This document shows positions 1 to 4,810 of a DNA stretch of 5,792 nt, piece after piece. The notes under the pieces are model-generated. The model saw nothing but the letters and a program-made list of their open reading frames with translations. It was not told the DNA's origin and did not search any database. A program made the position numbers and the translations under genes. This stretch comes from Methanobacteriota archaeon (GTDB lineage: Archaea; Halobacteriota; Bog-38; Methanoflorentales; Methanoflorentaceae), in contig JAJRBK010000191.1 of the NCBI GenBank assembly GCA_028679495.1, forward strand, positions 1 through 5,792, in the 5' to 3' direction. How positions within the stretch are numbered: the stretch's first letter is position 1; the number at the start of each line of letters is the position of its first letter.

Positions 1-39
1 CGCAAAAGGCAAGGGACCTTCAACTGCAGGGGTAAGAGT

Positions 40-47
40 TTTATATA
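40..47 (+). promoter_or_regulatory. TATA box of the winged-helix/guaAA transcript
   Basis: The octamer TTTATATA is a near-perfect archaeal box A. Transcription usually starts about 25-27 bases past its centre, here near 68-71. That gives an mRNA with a very short leader before the ATG at 78, and it would exclude the earlier in-frame ATG at 66. The same A/T run reads TATATAAAA on the minus strand, so it could also serve a divergent gene lying left of the window. Positions 1-39 hold no recognisable gene. Confidence 0.7.
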
Positions 48-77
48 CATTAAAGCGGAATTTACATGCGAGATAAC

Positions 78-311
78 ATGTCTGACTCTAACGATAGGCA
101 AAAAAGGATTTTGCGTTACTTAAAGAGAGGAGTGACGCTCGGCAAACATTTTTTTAAAAGCAAATCAATTGCACGAGAACTAGGCATGAGTCCCAATGAA
201 GTAGGCACGAACATCAGTATGCTCATCGATAACTCAGAAGATATTGTTATTGAAAAGTGGAGCTACTCACACGGAACGACGTGGCGCGTGTACCCCGTGA
301 AAGAGGCCTAA
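78..311 (+). CDS. Small archaeal winged-helix protein (DUF7123-like)
   Basis: This is a 77-residue soluble protein. It resembles the small euryarchaeal winged-helix family annotated as DUF7123, as judged by eye from layout and motifs. Residues 6-19 (from DRQKRILRYL) form the first helix. Residues 26-45 (from FKSKSIARELGMSP to EVGTN) form the helix-turn-helix, with the typical FKSK and VG.N signatures. Residues 57-71 (IEKW to TTWRV) form the wing. DNA binding is expected from the fold, but the target is unknown. I chose the ATG at 78 because the family core begins directly after it and because TATA spacing puts the mRNA start near 68-71. An in-frame ATG at 66 would add four residues. guaAA begins 29 bases downstream on the same strand, so the two are probably co-transcribed. 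No metal-binding or catalytic motif is visible. Confidence 0.85.
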   Translation: MSDSNDRQKRILRYLKRGVTLGKHFFKSKSIARELGMSPNEVGTNISMLIDNSEDIVIEKWSYSHGTTWRVYPVKEA

Positions 312-340
312 CGCTGCTTTAATTCTCTTTGGAAGTAATA

Positions 341-904
341 TTGACCTCAATACTAGTCATAAACAACTACGGCCAATTCGCGCACTTGATCAATCGAGCT
401 GTCCGTGATCTCGGCACTCGTTGCGAGCTTGTCAGAAACACGCTCAGCGTGGAGGAGGTTCAGGCTCGTGATCCAAGTGGTTTGATTCTAAGCGGGGGGC
501 CGGCGATGGAGCGCACTGGAAACTGTAAACAATACGCCAAAGAGGTTCAGCTCCCCATTTTAGGAATCTGTCTCGGTCACCAGCTTGTTGCTGAGGCGTT
601 TGGTGGATCCGTTCGCAAAGGCACGTTTGGAGGATACGCCAGCGTTACAGTAGAGATCTGTGATCCAGATGACATCCTTGTTGGCATGGGACCGCGAATC
701 AAGACGTGGGCCTCACACGCAGATGAGGTGAGTCGCTTGCCAGATAGATTCGTCAGGCTTGCACGCTCGGAAATCTGTGAGGTGGAAGCAATGAGGCACG
801 TTGATAAACCAATTTACGGCGTGCAGTGGCACCCCGAGGTAGCGCACACAGAAGCGGGAGATACGCTTTTTAAGAACTTCATAGAGCTCTGTGCTCGGCG
901 TTAG
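341..904 (+). CDS. guaAA: GMP synthase, glutamine amidotransferase subunit A
   Basis: This is the glutaminase half of the two-subunit archaeal GMP synthase. It releases ammonia from glutamine and passes it to the ATP-pyrophosphatase subunit (GuaAB, not in this window), which aminates XMP to GMP. The class I amidotransferase triad is complete: nucleophile Cys77 in GICLGHQ (75-81), and His164 and Glu166 in WHPEV. The N-terminal NNYGQF (8-13), SGGP (51-54), WASHADEV (123-130) and the ending after VAHTEAG are typical of GuaAA rather than TrpG or PabA. The start is TTG at 341: GGAAG lies five bases upstream, and the resulting MTSILVINNYGQF matches the usual family N-terminus. A TTG at 329 would add four residues. 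The 187-residue length is normal for the subunit. The TAG stop overlaps the stop of the convergent ferredoxin gene. Confidence 0.95.
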   Translation: MTSILVINNYGQFAHLINRAVRDLGTRCELVRNTLSVEEVQARDPSGLILSGGPAMERTGNCKQYAKEVQLPILGICLGHQLVAEAFGGSVRKGTFGGYASVTVEICDPDDILVGMGPRIKTWASHADEVSRLPDRFVRLARSEICEVEAMRHVDKPIYGVQWHPEVAHTEAGDTLFKNFIELCARR

Positions 905-1122
905 CGCCGCGTTTTGGGTGCTGAAAAATCAATCTCGATAGCACCTTTGGGGCAGCTCCCGATGCACGTCGTGCACCCGAGGCAAAAACTTGAGTCCTTC
1001 ACCACGCACTTTCTCTGTCCTTTCACCTTGATGACCCCGTAGATGCGTTCACCCTTAGGGCAAACCCTCGCGCACTTCCCAACGCCGACGCACTTCTCCT
1101 GATCAATCGTAATGTGAGGCAT
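901..1122 (-). CDS. Small dicluster ferredoxin, probable 7Fe type
   Basis: This 73-residue cytosolic electron carrier has two ferredoxin half-motifs. Motif II is complete (C47..C50..C53...C57-P). Motif I has C11, C17 and C21-P, but Val14 stands where the second cysteine of C-x2-C-x2-C-x3-CP belongs. From known ferredoxins lacking this ligand, cluster I is expected to be [3Fe-4S] and cluster II [4Fe-4S]. An extra Cys39 lies between the motifs. The linker of roughly 25 residues between the motifs is longer than in the shortest clostridial ferredoxins. It is the last gene of the rpl7ae operon, 26 bases after ndk, and I see no convincing ribosome binding site, so translation may be coupled. I chose the ATG at 1122; a TTG at 1134 would add four residues. 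Redox partners cannot be inferred from the sequence. Confidence 0.88.
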   Translation of the reverse strand: MPHITIDQEKCVGVGKCARVCPKGERIYGVIKVKGQRKCVVKDSSFCLGCTTCIGSCPKGAIEIDFSAPKTRR

Positions 1123-1148
1123 TACAGTACACAAATCGGAGGTCTCAG

Positions 1149-1598
1149 CTATCGTTGTCGCATCTGAGTGACATAGTCTTCACTGCGAAAATGCAGTCTG
1201 AGCTCGCGTTGTGCCGCTTCTTGCGAATCGGCGGCATGCACAAGATTCCTAACCTTCTCAAGGCACAAATCCCCTCTTAAACTGCCGGGCATTGCTTCTA
1301 TGGGATTCGTCGCCCCAACGAGCTGGCGAACTGCTCGCACGGCATTGAATCCTTCAAACGCCATCACGATGATAGGGCCAGAGGTGATGTAATACACCAA
1401 GTGATCGTAGAACGGCTGTTCCTTGTGTTCCTCGTAGTGCTTTCGCGCAGTCTCTATGTCTAGATTCTTCAGTCTTAGCGCTCGAAGTTCAAGGCCCTTT
1501 TTCTCAAGTCGGGATATGATCTCGCCTACGAGCTTGCGCTGCACGCCGTCGGGCTTAACCATAACAAACGTGCGCTCAATATGCTCTTCGGAAGTCAT
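1149..1598 (-). CDS. ndk: Nucleoside diphosphate kinase
   Basis: Ndk moves the gamma-phosphate from ATP to nucleoside diphosphates through a phosphohistidine intermediate, balancing cellular NTP and dNTP pools. The 149-residue length is normal. FVMVKPDGVQR (11-21) holds the conserved lysine (Lys15) and begins the first strand. The catalytic histidine is His121 in NLVHAADS, a relaxed form of the common N-I-H-G-S-D-S motif. PGSLRGD (104-110) is also conserved. The frame is open 52 codons further upstream, but that extension lies over rpl24e. The ATG at 1598 is preceded by AGAGGAAG at a good distance and starts 10 bases after the rpl24e stop, which fixes it. This is the fourth gene of the conserved archaeal order L7Ae-S28e-L24e-Ndk, and co-transcription is strongly expected. 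Confidence 0.97.
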   Translation of the reverse strand: MTSEEHIERTFVMVKPDGVQRKLVGEIISRLEKKGLELRALRLKNLDIETARKHYEEHKEQPFYDHLVYYITSGPIIVMAFEGFNAVRAVRQLVGATNPIEAMPGSLRGDLCLEKVRNLVHAADSQEAAQRELRLHFRSEDYVTQMRQR

Positions 1599-1608
1599 GG
1601 ATCTTCCT

Positions 1609-1797
1609 CTACGCTTTCTTGCGTGCTGCACGCCCTTGTTCAGTCCAGACGGTCCGTCGTGGGATACGGCCAAGACGGTAGTTCTTCTCACATTTCGACG
1701 AGCAGAAGTGGAAAACGGTTCCGTCTCGTTTGACGAACATCGTCCCAGTGCCAAGTTCTATCGCGTCACCACAAAACGAGCACTTGCGCTTCTCCAT
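1609..1797 (-). CDS. rpl24e: 50S ribosomal protein L24e
   Basis: This is a zinc-binding protein of the large subunit, found in archaea and eukaryotes. The 62 residues match the archaeal length. The zinc finger ligands are Cys6 and Cys9 (CSFC) and Cys32 and Cys36 (FCSSKC), all present. GTGTMFVKRDG (16-26) and the basic tail, with RRTVWTEQGR (47-56), are typical of the family. The ATG lies four bases after the TGA of rps28e. The segment GGTGAGAGG just before it includes that stop and serves as the ribosome binding site, indicating translational coupling. Confidence 0.97.
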   Translation of the reverse strand: MEKRKCSFCGDAIELGTGTMFVKRDGTVFHFCSSKCEKNYRLGRIPRRTVWTEQGRAARKKA

Positions 1798-1801
1798 CCT
1801 C

Positions 1802-2017
1802 TCACCGTGTCATAAGTTTTTTTGCCTCGTGAGCAGTTTCACGCAGCATTAAGACGTCTCCGATCTGCACAGGCCCTACACAATTGCGGGTAATAATCCT
1901 TCCCTTGTTCGAACCCTCAAGAATTCGGCACTTAATCTGCTTAGCTTCTCCGTGCATTCCAGTATTTCCCACGATTTCGATAACCTCTGCGGGCGTTGCA
2001 TCGCTATTCTCTGCCAT
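1802..2017 (-). CDS. rps28e: 30S ribosomal protein S28e
   Basis: This is a small OB-fold protein of the 30S head near the mRNA exit site, shared by archaea and eukaryotes. The 71 residues include the family hallmarks PAEVIEIVGNTGMHGE (9-24), KCRILEGSNKGRIITRN (29-45) and the C-terminal DVLMLRETAHEAKKL (54-68). The first eight residues are a variable acidic/polar tail. The start is secure: GAGGAGGAAG sits just upstream of the ATG, the strongest ribosome binding site in the window. It follows rpl7ae by 33 bases and precedes rpl24e by four bases, the usual archaeal arrangement. Confidence 0.97.
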   Translation of the reverse strand: MAENSDATPAEVIEIVGNTGMHGEAKQIKCRILEGSNKGRIITRNCVGPVQIGDVLMLRETAHEAKKLMTR

Positions 2018-2021
2018 TGCT

Positions 2022-2029
2022 TCCTCCTC
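2022..2029 (-). promoter_or_regulatory. Strong ribosome binding site of rps28e
   Basis: On the minus strand the sequence reads GAGGAGGA, followed a few bases later by the ATG at 2017. It is an almost full match to the anti-Shine-Dalgarno end of archaeal 16S rRNA and fixes the rps28e start. Its strength contrasts with the weak or absent sites before guaAA, abcE1 and the ferredoxin, and would favour high output of the small ribosomal protein. Confidence 0.75.
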
Positions 2030-2050
2030 GAACTACGTTTGGTCGGCAGG

Positions 2051-2422
2051 TCATTCGCGAATCTTTTTGAGATTCTCTATGACCTCGTCTACGAGCGCTT
2101 TGCTCTTGCCCGCATCTATGATCGCAGCAGCCGCTGAGCCCACGTCTAGCCCTGATGCCGCCCCGAGATCAGTCTGACGTTTGACGTACACGTATGGTAT
2201 CCCTTTCTCATCACAAAGCGGAGGGATATGTGCCACAATCTCTTCTGGTTGAACGTCCATGCTCACCAGCACAAGCTGCACAATTCCTCGTTCAACAGCT
2301 TTAGTGACTTCATTCGTGCCTTTTTTTATCTTACCTGTATCTCGAGCGCTCTCGAGGGCCTCTAATGCCTTGTTTTCGACGTCATCAGGGACATCGAACC
2401 GTACGAATATCGGTTTTGCCAT
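2051..2422 (-). CDS. rpl7ae: 50S ribosomal protein L7Ae, kink-turn binder
   Basis: L7Ae binds kink-turn RNA. Besides being a ribosomal protein, in archaea it nucleates box C/D and H/ACA guide RNPs and is part of RNase P. The 123 residues match the archaeal length. The RNA-recognition segment GTNEVTKAVERG (35-46) is intact, as are VLVSMDVQPEEIVAHIPPLC (51-70) and the loop before LGAASG (86-91), which contacts the flipped nucleotides. The ATG at 2422 has AGAGGT eight bases upstream on the minus strand. It is the first gene of a five-gene operon continuing through rps28e, rpl24e, ndk and the ferredoxin. Archaeal L7Ae has been reported to bind kink-turns in its own mRNA leader, so the structured upstream region here could be a feedback element. 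That is inference only. Confidence 0.97.
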   Translation of the reverse strand: MAKPIFVRFDVPDDVENKALEALESARDTGKIKKGTNEVTKAVERGIVQLVLVSMDVQPEEIVAHIPPLCDEKGIPYVYVKRQTDLGAASGLDVGSAAAAIIDAGKSKALVDEVIENLKKIRE

Positions 2423-2430
2423 ATTTACAT

Positions 2431-2436
2431 ACCTCT
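2431..2436 (-). promoter_or_regulatory. Ribosome binding site of rpl7ae
   Basis: The minus strand reads AGAGGT, ending eight bases before the ATG at 2422. It matches the archaeal anti-Shine-Dalgarno sequence and supports the chosen start. It lies about ten bases after the foot of the leader hairpin at 2447-2465, close enough that a protein bound to the hairpin could block ribosome loading. Confidence 0.65.
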
Positions 2437-2446
2437 TTCAGGATTT

Positions 2447-2465
2447 GCACATCAAAACGATGTAC
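2447..2465 (-). promoter_or_regulatory. Hairpin in the rpl7ae mRNA leader
   Basis: As RNA, GUACAUC (2465-2459) pairs with GAUGUGC (2453-2447), one pair being G-U, around a GUUUU loop. This gives a seven-base-pair stem. It starts about where transcription should begin if the TATA-like box at 2485-2491 is used, and it lies just before the ribosome binding site. It overlaps the DNA palindrome at 2458-2471, so only one of the two readings may matter. The sequence shows the pairing; a regulatory role is inferred. Confidence 0.4.
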
Positions 2466-2484
2466 ACATCGCTCATCATTCATC

Positions 2485-2491
2485 GATATAG
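2485..2491 (-). promoter_or_regulatory. TATA-like box of the rpl7ae operon
   Basis: The minus strand reads CTATATC, preceded by GCTAA. Its centre lies about 66 bases before the rpl7ae ATG, predicting a start near 2462 and a leader of about 40 bases. The match to TTTATATA is moderate. It sits between two palindromes, at 2492-2506 and 2458-2471, as a regulated promoter might. Confidence 0.45.
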
Positions 2492-2506
2492 TTAGCAAGC
2501 TGCTAA
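2492..2506. repeat. Inverted repeat upstream of the rpl7ae TATA box
   Basis: TTAGCA and TGCTAA are perfect reverse complements separated by AGC, making a 15-base palindrome. It directly abuts the TATA-like box on its upstream side, where the BRE contacts TFB and where activators or repressors often bind. It could be an operator; nothing in the sequence identifies a binding protein. Confidence 0.45.
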
Positions 2507-2557
2507 TAACCCAAAAGCAGTATCGACTGAATCTCTCTCGGTAATCAATCTTCTCTT

Positions 2558-2713
2558 CTAGGCTCTGTCCTGTAACTCTTTTATGTACTTATCTATAAAT
2601 GCTTTGTCTCTAGCCGGCGTTCGCCGAGTAATTCTCAAAAAGGCTTCATTGCCGATCGCTCTTTCGTTGTTCAGAATTGAGTATATCCGAAGTACCCGGC
2701 GGGACGAACTTGA
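2558..2713 (-). other. Coding-like frame crossing the rqcH stop codon
   Basis: This is a 51-codon open frame, shifted by one base from rqcH. It overlaps the last 22 codons of that gene and continues 29 codons past its TGA to a TAG. Beyond the rqcH stop the translation (NEAFLRITRRTPARDK, then FIDKYIKELQDRA) looks like a genuine amphipathic, charged protein end rather than random sequence. No ATG or GTG lies in the frame; the only usual start is TTG at 2638, giving 26 residues. It may be the C-terminus of rqcH displaced by a frameshift (biological, programmed or a sequencing error), an overlapping micro-gene, or chance. I do not recognise it. The rqcH frame already ends near the expected family terminus (VPPGTSDIL), which argues against a simple lost tail. 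An open run of this length can occur by chance. Confidence 0.3.
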
Positions 2714-4604
2714 TCACATCATCAACTGTTATGATCTTCCTTAGCGCCTTTCGTTCATCCTCTTTCGCTCGTACAAGTAATTCCCGCACGATGAGTTTAG
2801 CAATGTCACTTTGATTATACTTGCCTGGTTCGATTGTGACAATCGACCGGGCACTTTTACGAAGAGCCCGCACAGGCCCGCCAATGACCATGTCCTTAAA
2901 CACTCCGACTGCAAGCTGCGTTTGAGATTCTAGGTAATGCCGCTCACCTCGGACGATGAAGGCACCTTTTGGCACATACTCGCCTGGTTCAGGATTCTTT
3001 GATACTTGATTAGGATGAACCCAGTAGCACCGGCCAGATCTCACGCCTTGTTTCCAAACAGATGAATACGAAATGGCGAACTGGGCAGCTTCTTGTAACG
3101 TGGTCTCTGATATTACTTTGCCCTCTGACTTGAGGACGACCGCGGGCGCTCCATACACGTCGGCGTGCATAAACAGATCGCGCGGCTCTAAGTATTTCTT
3201 CACGATTTCTTCGTTCGTATCAGCATCTCGCCCACCAAGAACAAGAACATCGTCGCTTGATATGAACCACCGAAAGCGTTCGTACCATCGCGGCTTGCGT
3301 TTTGTTCTGCGCGGTTTCTGCGATCTTTGGTCATTCGCATTAACGCGCTCTTTCTTGTGCAGCTTTTGCAGGGAAGACGCCAGCGCTCGTTCAGCACCTG
3401 CAGCCTTTTCTCTCATGACCTTCGCCTTCTCATAGTACTTTTGCGCGTTTTGTGGCACTTCGCTTTGTGTATCGATGTCGAGGGAGATTCCATCGACCTC
3501 GATTGTAACAACGCCTACGCTCGGATCCAAGTGTTTGTAAAAAGGCAACAGCTTTAGCTGCGATTCGACTTCACTCCAAGACTGAACCTTACGTGCTTCT
3601 CTTACGGCTTTTATGAGTCGATCTATTTTCTGATACTCTCTGTAGATCAGGTCGCCTTTGTTCTGATTCTCTAGCTCTTGAGCTTTGAACTGCTCTATGG
3701 CTGTTTTTTGCCTTTCGGCTATTTTTTCAAGAGGATTTGGTGGAGGAACGTATGCTGGCTGACATAATTCGCTGGAGGAAAAGTAGGCATCGAGTGCTTC
3801 ATTGAAACTTGCAAAGTAGCGTTTTTCACAACGGTCGTACTGCGAAACTTCAAAGGGGAGGACGTCAATAGGGTGTGAGCCACTCGCGTAAACAATGTGC
3901 GGCGACAACTTGCGCGTTCTGATGGGCTCAAAGACCGCGCGCAGTGCGCTATAGAGTCGCGCTATCTCTTCGGCAGTAACGGCTGTGCTGTTCTTTAGGA
4001 CTGCAGAGCGCGCACACACCTCTTCTGCGTAAAGACCTCCCATGTTGAACCTGGTCGCGAGCGTTCTCACTAAATCGCGCGACATACCGGCGAGCGTATG
4101 TTCAAACTTATCAAACGAAATGTTCACTGGATCGAGTTGCGTGGGGGGATAACAGTACATTTGTCCCCTATATACCCGCCGCGCAGAGGACACGTACGTT
4201 CTTAAGGGCAAAATAATAGATTTGGCTGCGTCAGTAAGGATTACATTCCCTTTCGAGAAAAGCTCGCAAATCAGATAACGTGGTTCTTCTGCACGTAAAA
4301 ATGGCACCTCTACGATCCGATCAAAATCATATTGCGCGATAGCGCCCACGCGTGCGCCTTTCAGTTCTTTTCGTAGAAGCATAGGAAAGCCCGGCGGTAC
4401 TGCCGGGGGCTGAACAGGGGTGCTTATGAGGTGGAGCCTCCTCCCCGCTTCAATCATCAAATCCTGCTTTCCACGTTTGCTAGCGAGCTTCAGGCGAATG
4501 GCGATAGGTGAGTATTGGTAGGCCTTCTCTAACCTCGCATCCTCAAGCACGCTGAGCTCAGGCAACAAAGCAGCGATATCAACGCTCGTCATTACTGTTT
4601 TCAT
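2646..4604 (-). CDS. rqcH: Ribosome rescue protein RqcH (NEMF/Tae2 family)
   Basis: RqcH/NEMF/Rqc2 proteins bind 50S subunits carrying a stuck peptidyl-tRNA after ribosome splitting, and in bacteria and eukaryotes recruit tRNA to add C-terminal tails. The 652 residues are a normal archaeal length with the full domain order. NFACT-N covers about 1-240, with the functionally important Asp95-Arg96 in FDRIVEV. A helix-hairpin-helix segment has LATRFNMGGLYAEEVC (182-197). Two coiled-coil arms span about 288-345 and 385-425, ending in a basic stretch (416-439). NFACT-R (DUF814) spans about 438-560, with EPRDLFMHADVYGAPAVV (473-490). The C-terminal part has KDMVIGGPVRAL (570-581). The start is ATG at 4604; an in-frame ATG at 4592 is less likely because the family usually begins M-K-x-x-M. 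The gene is divergent from the EMC6-like gene and upstream of rpl7ae on the same strand, but 223 bases away. Confidence 0.96.
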   Translation of the reverse strand: MKTVMTSVDIAALLPELSVLEDARLEKAYQYSPIAIRLKLASKRGKQDLMIEAGRRLHLISTPVQPPAVPPGFPMLLRKELKGARVGAIAQYDFDRIVEVPFLRAEEPRYLICELFSKGNVILTDAAKSIILPLRTYVSSARRVYRGQMYCYPPTQLDPVNISFDKFEHTLAGMSRDLVRTLATRFNMGGLYAEEVCARSAVLKNSTAVTAEEIARLYSALRAVFEPIRTRKLSPHIVYASGSHPIDVLPFEVSQYDRCEKRYFASFNEALDAYFSSSELCQPAYVPPPNPLEKIAERQKTAIEQFKAQELENQNKGDLIYREYQKIDRLIKAVREARKVQSWSEVESQLKLLPFYKHLDPSVGVVTIEVDGISLDIDTQSEVPQNAQKYYEKAKVMREKAAGAERALASSLQKLHKKERVNANDQRSQKPRRTKRKPRWYERFRWFISSDDVLVLGGRDADTNEEIVKKYLEPRDLFMHADVYGAPAVVLKSEGKVISETTLQEAAQFAISYSSVWKQGVRSGRCYWVHPNQVSKNPEPGEYVPKGAFIVRGERHYLESQTQLAVGVFKDMVIGGPVRALRKSARSIVTIEPGKYNQSDIAKLIVRELLVRAKEDERKALRKIITVDDVIKFVPPGTSDILNSEQRKSDRQ

Positions 4605-4622
4605 GCATCTGCACGGGATGAA

Positions 4623-4635
4623 AGGCTAGCAGCCT
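4623..4635. repeat. Short palindrome in the rqcH promoter
   Basis: AGGCT and AGCCT are reverse complements around an AGC spacer, 18-31 bases before the rqcH ATG and just downstream of the TATA-like box at 4642-4649. A binding protein here would block transcription start. It shares the heptamer TAGCAGC with the palindrome upstream of rpl7ae (there read on the minus strand). It may also be chance or a weak RNA hairpin. Confidence 0.3.
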
Positions 4636-4641
4636 CATTAC

Positions 4642-4649
4642 AATATTTG
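4642..4649 (-). promoter_or_regulatory. TATA-like box of rqcH
   Basis: The minus strand reads CAAATATT, an acceptable archaeal box A centred about 41 bases before the rqcH ATG. It predicts a start near 4620 and a leader of about 15 bases. An alternative box, TTTTATGA at 4676-4683, would give a leader near 50 bases. The rest of 4650-4785 shows no gene or RNA I can support; it is the spacer between the two divergent promoters. Confidence 0.4.
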
Positions 4650-4785
4650 AACTAGATACTATCGATCGACGCTCATCATAAAAGCTCCGTCTTGCTGACA
4701 GCCGGCGAGGAGCTGCGATAGGAAAGTGCCTGTATTGAATGCCATCGCATCGGTTTATGTGCCTACGACTGCAATTCATAAAAGC

Positions 4786-4793
4786 TATAAATA
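4786..4793 (+). promoter_or_regulatory. TATA box of the EMC6-like/abcE1 transcript
   Basis: TATAAATA, preceded by the purine-rich AAAAGC, is a good BRE/TATA pair. Its centre is 21 bases before the ATG at 4811 and 30 before the in-frame ATG at 4820. Transcription should therefore begin at about 4814-4816, so the mRNA is leaderless or nearly so. This leaves some doubt over which ATG is used. Confidence 0.7.
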
Positions 4794-4810
4794 CAGTAAA
4801 AGCTTAGTTG

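Noticed and set aside
1..39. Possible tRNA or gene end at the left edge
   Set aside because: There is no T-loop signature and no readable frame long enough to support anything.
1599..1754. A 52-codon upstream extension of the ndk frame
   Set aside because: It lies over rpl24e in another frame, lacks Ndk family sequence, and the ATG at 1598 has a good ribosome binding site and gives the normal Ndk length.
1456..1815. 119-codon plus-strand open frame
   Set aside because: It is antisense to ndk and rpl24e, both secure by motif, and its translation shows no family features.
2438..2479. A free-standing box C/D guide RNA
   Set aside because: Box C- and D-like sequences are present, but no convincing D' box, weak terminal pairing and only about 30 bases between them. 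A leader element is the more modest reading.
2592..2599. TTTATAGA on the minus strand as an alternative promoter for rpl7ae
   Set aside because: It would give a leader near 147 bases and lies inside the coding-like frame past rqcH. I cannot exclude it, but the nearer box at 2485-2491 is simpler.
2612..2625. CGGCG-TT-CGCCG inverted repeat as a terminator for rqcH
   Set aside because: The loop is too short for the full stem, no T-run follows on the minus strand, and archaeal termination does not generally use such hairpins.
3073..3435. 120-codon plus-strand open frame
   Set aside because: It is antisense to the conserved NFACT-R part of rqcH and has the composition of a shadow frame.
4754..4782. 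TTTATG and CATAAA inverted arms upstream of the EMC6-like gene
   Set aside because: Six-base A/T-rich arms separated by 17 bases are expected by chance in promoter DNA.
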